Source of the DNA: Sanguinoderma infundibulare
Lineage: Eukaryota > Basidiomycota > Agaricomycetes > Polyporales > Polyporaceae
Assembly: GCA_032821775.1 (NCBI GenBank)
Contig: JAVLRN010000011.1
Span: 496,001-560,000 of the forward strand
Direction: 5' to 3'
DNA: 64,000 nucleotides
Shown one piece after another: positions 25,518-34,335 of the stretch. Under the pieces are notes generated by a model. The model worked only from the letters and a program-made list of their open reading frames with translations. It did not search any database and was not told the origin of the DNA. The position numbers and the translations under genes are program-made. Positions within the stretch are counted from its first letter, which is position 1. Every line of letters begins with the position of its first letter.

Positions 25518-25890
25518 GTCTACACACTCACTTGCAAGTGCGCGGTATATTATACCGGGCCCACTTGCAAGTGCGCAGACACCCCCAGCCCCTCCGCCTC
25601 GTGACCCCTCCCTCCCCTGCCCGTGTTCGCCCCCCCTCCCCCTATTACCTCCCTCCGGACCTTCGTAGATAGGCTTTTGGACACCGCGCCACCGGTAGTG
25701 TGCTTGTACGGCTGTGTAAAGTAGTAGAGGGAAAATGTCAAAAATATACGCATGAGTCGTACTCGAACCAAGGGACTCACGTGTGCATTAGAAAGAAGAC
25801 TGTCAGTACCGTTCAGACATTCGACCTTGCTAAAGGGAGGGGGAGGAGGTAATAAATGCAGTCGGACGTGCAAGCGATCTCCGCGCGCCC
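25518..25890 (+). repeat. Left inverted arm of element 1
   Basis: 373 bp. From outside in: terminal decamer, palindrome, hairpin, palindrome, a C-rich tract, a tRNA-like stretch at about 25752-25828 (read on the minus strand), and a polypurine stretch. Pairs with 26294-26695. Confidence 0.85.
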
Positions 25891-26025
25891 GCGTTGATGC
25901 AAGTGTCCCCCTCGCGCCCGCGCTGATGCAAGTGTCCCCCCGCCGCCCGCGCTGATGCAAGTCACTGCGCCCTGATGCAAGTGTCCCCCGTGCGCCCGCG
26001 CTGATGCAAGTGTCCTCGCGCGAAG
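25891..26025. repeat. Five direct repeats of TGATGCAAGT in the element centre
   Basis: Five copies of a unit built around TGATGCAAGT (four continue as GTCC, one as CACT) separated by GC-rich spacers (CGCCCGCGC-like). TGCAAGT is also the right half of the terminal palindrome ACTTGCAAGT, so these could be internal half-sites for the same binding protein. That link is inference. Confidence 0.75.
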
Positions 26026-26293
26026 CCATCCGCGATGTCGAGCTCGAGCTCGCAGCACCCCCATCAGCACGCGTACAGGATGCCCTTGGCCTTCTTGGAA
26101 AACGGCGAGCGAGACGACGTGAACGAGCGGTGCCCCAAGTCGACGACGCTTCCAATCGGCTTCGGCGAGGGTGAGGTCGACGGAAGAAAACGAGAAGTTC
26201 GACAGATGCGTCTTGCACAGGGCGAATGTCAAGCATGGGGGGTGAACCCGGCGAGGAGCGACCTTGGGTACTCAATGACCGTGAGTCGGACAG

Positions 26294-26695
26294 GGGCGCG
26301 CGGGGATCGTTTGCACGTCTTACTGAATTTATTACCTCCTCCCCCTCCCTTTAGCAAGGTCGAATGTCTGAACGGTACTGACAGTCTTCTTTCTAATGCA
26401 CACGTGAGTCCCTTGGTTCGAGTACGACTCATGCGTATATTTTTGACATTTTCCCTCTACTACTTTACACAGCCGTACAAGCACGCTACCGGTGGCGCGG
26501 TGTCCAAAAGCCTATCTACGAAGGTCCGGAGGGAGGTAATAGGGGGAGGGGGGGTGAACACGGGCAGGGGAGGGAGGGGTCACGAGGCGGAGGGGCTGGG
26601 GGTGTCTGCGCACTTGCAAGTGGGGCAGGCGTCTCCGCACACTTGCAAGTGGGCCCGGTATAATATACCGCGCACTTGCAAGTGGGTGTGTAGAC
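26294..26695 (-). repeat. Right inverted arm of element 1
   Basis: 402 bp, the reverse complement of the left arm apart from scattered differences and a 29-bp extra segment near 26,612-26,640 carrying an additional ACTTGCAAGT copy. Confidence 0.85.
26358..26445 (+). other. tRNA-like pol III module in the element arm
   Basis: The right arm in this direction (and the left arm on the minus strand) contains a stretch resembling a decayed tRNA-Arg(TCT): CTTTCTAAT as a possible anticodon loop, CCTTGGTTCGAGTAC as a B-box-like sequence, then ATTTTTG as a possible pol III stop. Acceptor and T stems do not pair properly, so it cannot be a working tRNA. It may be an internal promoter or a SINE-like relic. 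Confidence 0.35.
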
Positions 26696-27125
26696 TCTAC
26701 CATGCGATGCGGCACGTTCCTGCATCATTAATTAATGATACTGGCAATGCGTGAAACATGAACGAAACTCACTGTCTGAAAAATGGCAAGGCGTCGCTGG
26801 TCGGACGGTTCACCCTCCGATGTCTGCGTCCAGCCTGACGGCCGCATACTGCCAAGCGTAATATCCATTAAGATAACGCTCCGGTTGGAGAATCTATAAT
26901 GCATCGATATCGCCTTCAGGATACAGACGCAGGCCACAGGGCATAAAGCCCGTCCGGAGAAGTCACTCGGATGCAATGCAGACGCCGACATGGATCTCCG
27001 CAACGAAAAAGGCCCCCAGTGCATGCACACGCGCGCAGGTCTGCGCCTGGATACATAGAGCGGGAACCCCGTTTACCATTCATATATCAACAAGCACTCG
27101 TAACTCACAACTCCCGAAAGCCACC
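26696..27125. other. Intergenic region with a 16-bp palindrome
   Basis: No gene seen. A perfect palindrome ATCATTAATTAATGAT lies at 26724-26739, just outside the right end of element 1. The rest is the upstream region of the gene at 27126. Confidence 0.6.
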
Positions 27126-28016
27126 ATGCGCGTCGTCCTCACTGGCGCAACAGGAGCAGGTATGTCCCCGCCCGGTCCCCGTCATCTTTCTCTCAGTCCA
27201 CAGACTGAAATCAGCTAAAATTATGCGCGCGTAGCGGGCCTCGCGATCTACCGCGCCGCCCTCGCCGACCCCGAAATCAAACGTGTCACGCTCCTCACCC
27301 GTCGCGCCATGCCCTCCTGGGCCGAACTACCGACAAACGCCTCAGAAAGGGCCGATGTCATCCTCCACACGGACTTCAAGTCCTACCCCGCCGAGCTTGC
27401 CAAGCGCCTCGCCTCACACGACGCATTCATCTGGGCTCTAGGCAAAAGCTCGACGGGCATGAGCGAGGAAGCGTACACGGAGCTGACGTACGAGTACACG
27501 ATGTCCGCCGCCCGCGCGCTCAAGGACGCGGGTGCGGGGAGCACGGAGAAGCCGTTCAGGTTCGTGTACATCAGCAGCGAGCTGGCCAGCCCGGAGGGGA
27601 CGTCTCGGCAAATGTGGGCCAACGTCAAGGTGCGCACTCCGGGTATACGCGAATGAGAATTTGGGACTCACCAGCTGTGATCATATCTGATCATATTGTA
27701 GGGCCGCGTCGAGCGGGAACTCCCGCGGCTCTTCGAAGGGACCGGTGTCAGGGTGCAGCTCTTCCGCCCAGGCTACTTCTTTCCGTCCAAGCAGTATCCC
27801 AAGGACCGACTGAACCAGCGGAGCGCAGTCGCGCGCGTGCTCGACATCCTCCAGACGCCTTTGTACTCGACGGTCTCGCCGGCGTTTTACTCACCGATTG
27901 AAGACGTGGGCCGGTTTTCGGTCGAGCTCGCGAAGGGGAGGTGGCCAGACCAAATGCTGTTCAGGAATGCGGATATGAGGAAGCTGGTCAAGAGCTTGTC
28001 ACCGCTTGGCGCTTGA
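27126..28016 (+). CDS. Rossmann-fold NAD(P)-binding protein, short epimerase/NmrA-like
   Basis: Predicted 247-residue protein; exons 27126-27159, 27235-27629 and 27702-28016, both introns GT-AG and frame-keeping. The start context CCACCATG is strong. The N-terminus MRVVLTGATGAAGLAIYRAA has the dinucleotide-binding fold with GxxGxxG, created exactly by splicing exons 1 and 2. RFVYISSELASPEG is the Ser-containing strand that follows the nucleotide site in atypical SDRs, and FRPGYFFPSKQYP follows. There is no clear YxxxK pair, as in many NmrA/oxidoreductase-HTATIP2-like proteins, so it may be a redox sensor or an enzyme. It resembles HTATIP2/TIP30-type proteins in length. No signal peptide; probably cytosolic. 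A truncated copy of exon 3 follows 0.5 kb downstream. Confidence 0.85.
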
Positions 28017-28517
28017 GATGGATAGTTCGTTATGTTACTTACAATGAATCATCCTAGACAACATTGCGTATTTGATCATACGCGGAGCACGACTGCACAA
28101 AGTCAATACTACTTCTCAGGAAAATTGGCTCTATTCACTCACCTTCATGATGAATACATGCAATGCAACGGAGGATCTACTGTAAATACAAATTTCTACC
28201 CGTCGTTCGCATACCGGGGCCGCGGAGCCATGATTCCCGGATGGAAGCGATCGTGCCAGGTCAAAGTAGGTCAAAGTGCTGAGCCTTGGGAGTTATGCCC
28301 ACTAGTAGGATCGTCGACCCTCGCAAGCCTGCGTCCGGTTTGACGGTTGCGGACCTCGCAAGAGCAGTATCCAACATAGCGACCAGACTAGAGAGTGCAT
28401 ATACACATCGTCAATATATGAACTCGCCTTCCGGAAGCACATCACATAAAACTCGTCCGACGATGTCGGTCGCTCACCGTCAGGTGCAATACAGATGACC
28501 GAGTCGAAGTGAAAGTG
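28017..28517. other. Spacer between gene and its truncated copy
   Basis: No coding signal. If the copy downstream arose by tandem duplication, the 5' part of the duplicate should lie here, but I see no trace of exons 1 and 2. Confidence 0.5.
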
Positions 28518-28766
28518 AGAGGCTATTTCTTCCCGTCCAAACAGTACCCGGAGGACCGAGTGAACCAGCGAGGAACAGTCGCGCGCGCGCTGGACGTCGT
28601 CATGGCACCTCTCCGCGCGATCCTCTTGCCGTCGTTTTACTCGTCAATAGGGGACGTACGCCTGTTCTCGGTCGCGCTTGCGAAGGGGAGGTGGCCACAC
28701 CAGGTCCTGTTCAGGAATGCGGATATGAGGGAGTCGGTCAAGAGCTTGCCATCAGTTAGCGCTTGA
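28518..28766 (+). pseudogene. Truncated tandem copy of exon 3 of the NAD(P)-binding gene
   Basis: The frame starts abruptly at GYFFPSKQYPEDRVNQRG and follows the C-terminal ~83 residues of the gene at 27126-28016 to the same last residue (SVSA versus PLGA before the stop), with moderate divergence. It lacks the nucleotide-binding exons, so it cannot give a working enzyme. The stop and downstream bases (GCTTGAGATGGA) are shared with the parent. It remains open, so the duplication may be recent, or a short peptide may be made. Confidence 0.8.
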
Positions 28767-28915
28767 GATGGACAGCTCAATCTTTGTCACACCTGGATTG
28801 TTTGTTTGCGTTATTTTGTGGACCACATTTGGGAGTACGTGGAGAACGACTGCCGAATGTTCCCGCCTCCAGCTTGGACGGACATTTAGAGCAAAAACGG
28901 CGCAAACTTTCGTAG

Positions 28916-28988
28916 TTCCCATTAGCCGACTCGAACGACTGACCTCGTCATTACTAGTGACGCGCTCTACCAACTGAGCTAAACGGGA
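28916..28988 (-). tRNA. tRNA-Thr (anticodon AGT)
   Basis: Full 73-nt cloverleaf on the minus strand without intron. Acceptor TCCCGTT pairs with AATGGGA; D stem GCTC/GAGC; anticodon stem CGTCA/TGACG around CTAGTAA (anticodon AGT, threonine); T arm AGTCG-TTCGAGT-CGGCT. A T5 run about 20 bp downstream (28897-28893) is a pol III stop. It lies between the truncated exon copy and MED22. Confidence 0.95.
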
Positions 28989-29089
28989 GCTGCAACTATA
29001 ACTGATGTTTACTTTCAACTTCTCTATCGAACTTTATGTAACTACGTTATATGCAGCCCGCCTGAGAGTCAGACCTGCCACCAACGACG

Positions 29090-29803
29090 ATGTCCGAAGT
29101 CCCCCAGACCGACGTCTCACGCCCTTCCGCGCTCCCGACCGCGAAGCTCCTCCAGCGCCAGTCCCAACCGACCATCGACCAGGACTCGAATGAGTACCTC
29201 GACGCGATCGAAGAGGAGTGGAACAAGCGCGTCGACGTCGAGATCGAGACCCTTGTCGACGGCATGGCGGACATTGTCGGCCTCGCTTCGGTGCGTGCGC
29301 ATCTCTCACATGTTGACTGTGCTGCTCAACACACACGCGCGCGGTGTATACTATATGGGTGCGGGGTTTGGGGTATGTGGAATGCGGGGTCGCAGATTGG
29401 CGACAAGGACAAGTTCCGCATCGCGCAGGAGGCGTTCCAGGCGCAGTGTCGCGCGGAGTCCATGGTGCGTTCACTCGTCTTCGTAGGTTCATGCATGCCC
29501 TCATCTATTACTTTTCTTCTTCACGCATCCTGAACAACCGGCGACCGACTTCTTACAACCTCGTCCTCCCCACCCTAGATCCGCGCGGCGAACTCGCTCA
29601 TGTCGACGATCCACTCCATGAAGCTCCTCCTCCTCCTCTCAGACGAGTCCCAGATCGCGAAGCGCCGCGACGCCGAGCTGCGGGACGTGCAGGCGGAGAA
29701 GACGGACGCGCAGAAGAAGGTCGCCGCCCTGCTTGACGAGCTCTTGTTGTCCAGCAGAGGAGACAATGATAGGCTGCGCGACGAGAGCATGGACACCAGC
29801 TAA
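29090..29803 (+). CDS. MED22: Mediator complex subunit 22 (Med22/Surf5)
   Basis: Predicted 164-residue nuclear subunit of the Mediator head module, which bridges activators and RNA polymerase II. Exons 29090-29290, 29396-29464 and 29579-29803, all phase 0. The family core is clear: EEEWNKRVDVEIETLVDGMA, then IGDKDKFRIAQEAFQAQC, then IRAANSLMSTIHSMKLLLLL and a charged helix ending SDESQIAKRRDAELRDVQAE. The protein is nearly all helical, as expected for a subunit that pairs with Med11. The N-terminal ~35 residues are variable. Length is normal for the family. Confidence 0.95.
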
Positions 29804-30231
29804 ACTACGCGCGACTCGAACGGGAGCAGCATCGAGGGTGTGGCGGACCGGTAGTCGACCACGAGAGGTACACGCGTCACGCGTCAAGCCCGAGCTTCTC
29901 GCCTTGCGCCTTCAATATCGCAAGAGCACGCGCATTTTCGTGCCATGGGCCGATGGCGGCGAGAATGGCCTCTCCCTATGGACCATACCCATTGCCAGGA
30001 GCGGCGGCCCTACTTATGGCGACTTCGGGCGAAGTATACTTACATCTTGACTTGTACAAGGTCTATTACAGGTGCGGCAGCGTCATTGTATCGTAGTCCT
30101 TCGATGCATGTGAAGATGCCCTTGGAATTAAACATTCATATCCCAGAACGAAACCCAAGCAACCAATTCGTCCACTTCGCCGACTAGTCTCATCTTACAC
30201 CATCCAAAATCGCGTCCAAAAGCACGTCGTT
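29804..30231. other. Convergent 3' intergenic region
   Basis: Lies between the ends of MED22 (+) and the chitinase pseudogene (-). No coding signal; it should hold 3' UTRs. Confidence 0.5.
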
Positions 30232-31760
30232 CTAGTCCCCAGCCGCCTCCCACAACGCGAACCCGCCCAGCCTCACCTGCTTCACAAACCTGCCCTTCGC
30301 CTCGAAGGATGCAGTGTCATCGTATGACATCATGATCTTATTGTACGCGTACGGAGTCTGTGCGGTTGTCGTACCGGTAGGAAATGCCCTCGCGGGCAGT
30401 CCCGTTCGCCGTCAGGAACCCGTCCGTGGCGTTCACGAGGTTGTGGAAGTACCAGTAACCCGTCGCGAACACCGGGTTCCCGCAGATGTCCGTCGCGTTC
30501 GCAGCGGGAACCACGTCTCACGCATCCCCGAGCGGGTGTGCGGTCTGGTTGAAGGCCGGATACTCGTGGATCATCGATCATCCCCGAGGCGTCGATGGCG
30601 GCCGAGGGCTCGACCTCGTACCCATGGCCGTACGTAGGGACCCCCAGAAGGATCTTCCTCGCCGGCATGCCGGCCTTGGTCCACGCCGCCACCGCTGTCT
30701 CCGCGGACTCACTGCTGATCCTGTCGTCCAGCGTACATGTCATGGCGAGGGGGGCATTGGGCCCGAGGGGCTCCAGACGTCGTAGGCCATGAGGGTGACG
30801 TAATCGAGGAACGGCACGAATAACGCGTAGACGTCGAGCATCGGCACGCCGTACTCGCCAGAGTTGAACGGGGTGAGGCCGACGGCGGCGGAGAGGGTGA
30901 CGCCGCCGCCTTTGGCGCGGAAGTGTTGGAGGAAGAGGGAGAAGTTGCTGGTGTCGTTCTCGCTGCGCTTGTCGCAGGGCAGGCCGTCCTCCATTGTCCT
31001 GGGGAACTCCCAGCTGCGCACAGAGCGACGTCAGAAAATCTCGTTCGTTGGAGGAGGTAAGTCGATAGAGGAATGATGCACTCGAAGTTGGACCCGTCGA
31101 GCTGATATTCGGTTTTCAGGGCGTGGATGGACGTCACGAGGGCCGAGTCACCGTCGTCTGCGCTGTGGCGCATCATGGACGAGAAGTACCGGAACCCTTC
31201 TCTGCCGCGGATTGACAGCACAACTTTCACTTTCTGTAGTGTGCATCGGTGAGTGCGCAAAAACTTTGGATCGCTCACGTTGTCGTGTGCAGTCTTCACG
31301 AGCTCCTTCAAGAGGTTCTGGACATCGGAGCCTTGTGCTCCTATGAGGCCCAAGCTCGTATCGTTGGTTAGCGGGCTGTCTTCTAATCGGGAATCGATCG
31401 TCAGCCGTCTGTCCTCAGTCATCGCGTGGATGAGTAAGTTGAGGTCCGAACTTGGTGACGCTGTACTTATCCCAGCTGATGTCCGTCACAGCAAGGTACT
31501 TGGAGAGCTTAGGAATATACCAGCCAACCGAGACAACCCCATTCACAAGCCCTGTGCCGCCGTTCTTGACAGGAGTGGAAGTAGGTGCCGATCCAGCTGC
31601 CGTGGCGGCAGTAAATGCTGGGGAAGATGATGATGGAGGGGTAGATGAGGCGGCGGCATCTTGCTGAGTTGAAGTCGCGGAGGTAGTACTGTCCCTGAAC
31701 GTTGTTGGAGATGACTGTGTCGCGTCCGGGGCTGGAATAACTACCACGAGGAGCGGAAAT
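30232..31760 (-). pseudogene. Decayed GH18 chitinase gene
   Basis: Related to the intact chitinase at 34336-35855, but with at least four lesions. (1) A one-base deletion at about 30,745-30,762 breaks the GPNAPLA segment. (2) A 7-bp tandem duplication (GATCATC twice on the plus strand, 30569-30582) shifts the frame. (3) TGA at 30518-30520 stands where Trp is expected. (4) A one-base frame break lies near 30,341-30,350. The N-terminal junction near 31,430 is also out of frame. Still visible: a Ser/Thr/Ala-rich segment after a hydrophobic start (FPLLVVVIP), SVGWYIPKLSKYL, SIRGREGFRYFSS, and the active-site strand QLDGSNFDWEFP formed across an intron (31,056-31,013 region). Clean splice sites persist, so decay looks recent. 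The 5' end is uncertain. Confidence 0.85.
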
Positions 31761-32466
31761 GCTGCTAGTTAAAGACGGGTGTCCATGGGCATTTAGACAG
31801 TACTTGTAGAAGGCGAGGAACTCCGGAAGAACGGAACGATGATATGTATACCTAGTAGTCACCGAAGTTGCCATGACCAGGCCCGCCGGCGTTCAGTATT
31901 GTCTCCTACCGAGAACAGGTGCGGCTTCATGCGCACCTTCTTGGTGACAACGGGCGCTCCAGATCACAAAAGAAATGTGGCGATGGAAAGTGCGGTAAAG
32001 GCGCAGTAACGCAGGTTCATCCAGCGTGATCATGGAGATGGGGAGCCAGCCTGGCAGAAACGTGGTTCAGCCGGGTGTGTGCTGAAAAGCAGGTTCAACC
32101 CAATGGGCGGTGGTAAGTAACCAAGCGCTTGTGACTTGTGGCATCCAAGGCTATGCTGATCATCGGCAAACGCCTCACGTTCTCCAACTCTTACTACGTT
32201 CGTCACCGGTTTCGTTGGCCCGGGTGCAGTTGCTTTACAGTTGCAAATGACTATAGTTCGTCCGACTCGAGCGTACTCAGACATAAGCACATGCATCGTG
32301 GGCCCGGCTACGTTATAGCCCCCGCACGCTCACGCGCGCCCAGAACAGCCTCACCAGATCATTGCACCTTCTTTCGAATCTCGAGGTGACGTCTTCTGGA
32401 TATAAGGTTCAAATCCAAGGGCCCAAACCCACCATCCACTAGCAAGACGTTTTCTCCTGCGACAAC
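31761..32466. other. Divergent promoter region
   Basis: Between the 5' ends of the chitinase pseudogene (-) and the hydrolase gene (+). A first exon of the pseudogene could reach about 31,874 (MATSVTT before a GTATAC donor). No other coding signal seen. Confidence 0.45.
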
Positions 32467-33710
32467 ATGGACCTCGCCAAATTCAAGTCAAACGCGGTCA
32501 CACGTACCACTACTACTACTCCCCCGCGTCGCCCGGGAAGCCCACGCTGCTCTTCATCCACGGCTTTCCCTCGACCGCGCTCGATTGGTCCCGCCAGGTC
32601 GCGCATCTGCAGCCCAAGGGCTACGGCATCATCGTCCCCGATTGCCTCGGATACGGTGGCACGTCCAAGCCGGCGGACTACCAAGAGTTCCGCCACAAGC
32701 TGCTCGCGCAGGATCTCGTCGATATACTCGATGCCGAGGGCTTGCAGTCCGTCATCGGCATCGGTCACGATTGGCATGTCTATCGCTCAGCCATCTTGGG
32801 TGGAACGCTGATCAACTCGTCTTTCTACACATCGCAGGGGCTCCGTGATCTTGTCCCGTCTCGCGCACTGGCACCAAGATCGTGTGATCGGATTCGCGTG
32901 GATCGCGTTGTCGTACACCCCCGTCGGCTCCGAACCGCTCGACTACGAACGGTTCCTCGCCACCATGCGGGAGAAGACGGGTAACGATACGTTCGGCTAC
33001 TGGGCTTTCTTCGCCAAGTCTGACGCGCACGTTGTTTCTGAACAGAACGTGAGCCGTCTTCTCGTCCTCTAATACTACCTTGCGCGTCCGCTGATTATGG
33101 ACCGGAAACCAGATCGACAGCTTCCTCAGCATCATCTACCCGAACGTCCCTGAAGTTTGGAAGGAGTGGCTCGGGCCCCTCGGGAAGGTGGAAGAATGGG
33201 TGACGAGCGACCGTCGTTGCGAACGCCCGGATTGGTTGTCCGAGCGAGTGCGTTTGACACTCTGACGTTTAACCAATACACATAACTGATGACGTCCTTC
33301 TGGATCTCCAGGAATACGCGGCTGCTCGTGAAGGGTTCATCCGGAACGGTTTACAGTCGCCCATGAATTACTACAGGACCATCATGTTCAACTGCGACGT
33401 TGCGGACGGCAAGGGTACGTACACCGCCCCTCCCTCCTTTTGCAATCCAACTCAAGTCCCTTGCTTCGCTGCAGAGCTTCCCGAGGCGGACAAGCACATC
33501 AAGAAGCCAGCCCTCTTCGTCGCGACCACGCAAGACTACGTTTGCCGCGCGGACGCCGGGAAAGCACTTATGAAGCAGTGGGCGCCGCACGCCAAGATCG
33601 TTGAGCTCGAATGTGGGCATTGGGCGCAATTCGAGGCGGCCGATCAGCTCAACCAGACGTTGGAGCGCTGGATCGAGAGCATCCCGCCCGAGGACAAGGC
33701 TCAATTGTAG
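32467..33710 (+). CDS. Alpha/beta hydrolase, epoxide-hydrolase-like, with a frame break near the start
   Basis: Probably a cytosolic epoxide hydrolase of about 330 residues. Exons 32467-32773, 32838-33048, 33113-33247, 33312-33414 and 33475-33710. The oxyanion segment LLFIHGFPST, nucleophile elbow GIGHDWGSV (catalytic Asp), cap region with LSYTPVG and C-terminal ECGHWAQFE (catalytic His) are all present and joined in frame by the introns. The first intron is GC-AG (TG/GCATGT, CGCAG acceptor). Oddity: the ATG at 32467 reads MDLAKFK, but the conserved VKRGHTYHYYYSP runs in another frame, so one base seems to be missing at about 32,486-32,490. Either the gene is newly inactivated, the base is an assembly error, or a different start or leader exon is used. 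The family is common in mushrooms and handles lipid or xenobiotic epoxides. Confidence 0.75.
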
Positions 33711-34335
33711 AGTTGATTGTCGATCGTCGATCGTCATCGCGTCGTCGGGAATATGGTGCATGGAAGCAGAACGCGTAGTCTCGGAATTCTCGTTGAACAG
33801 TCAACCAGTCGAAATGAGATTCGTAAGAAGGACTGAACACGACACACGTATGTATGAAGACGGCGATACGATATAGTATACAAAGAAGAGCGTGCTATGA
33901 TGATGCTGACAATATCGTCAGTCCACGGATGTGAAGACGCCCTGAAAAGAGTGTCATTTCGGAAGGTCGGAAGGTGTCTTAGGTGGAGTGGCGAGGGTGC
34001 AGGAGACGAGAGGGCGAGATGGTGGTCGAGTTCAACGTTCAAATCACTATAGGCGCTCAAGATCCAACTTCTCGCTTACCGTGACGGTGTGTGGAAATGT
34101 CAACTCACAAGCCAGCATGAATTTTTGAGACTTGCCAGCACGTATTGTGAAATGTAACGTTCGGGTCTTTTCAAATGATGCATAGCGTTGTGTGGGCATG
34201 TCCAAGAAGCGTTCAATAGACTGTAGAGCCACAGGCTCATCCGAGTCCTAGTACTAATGTGACGTGCAAGGCTAGCGCAGGTCTTAATCACACAGCATCG
34301 AGAAAACACCGAGTAACGAACGTGAACTGGCTCCT
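33711..34335. other. Convergent intergenic region
   Basis: 3' flanks of the hydrolase (+) and chitinase (-). Two GATCGTC repeats at about 33,721-33,736. No gene seen. Confidence 0.5.

Larger units (their letters stand above)
25518..26695. mobile_element. Element with long inverted arms and palindromic termini (element 1)
   Basis: Left arm 25518-25890 is almost identical to the reverse complement of right arm 26294-26695; I see only scattered mismatches, plus one 29-bp insertion near the right end that adds a third palindrome. The outer ends start GTCTACACAC. Just inside are copies of ACTTGCAAGT at 25530 and 25563 (left) and at 26612, 26641 and 26674 (right). Each outermost pair brackets a GGTATA-T-TATACC hairpin. 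The ~400-bp centre holds five TGATGCAAGT units and no recognisable transposase, so the element is non-autonomous or of an unknown type. No clear target-site duplication was found. High arm identity suggests recent activity or gene conversion. Confidence 0.75.

Noticed and set aside
26035..26754. 239-residue plus-strand frame across the right arm of element 1
   Set aside because: Most of it is non-coding arm sequence that also occurs inverted on the left. The unique 26035-26290 part has no domain I recognise, so I do not call a transposase.
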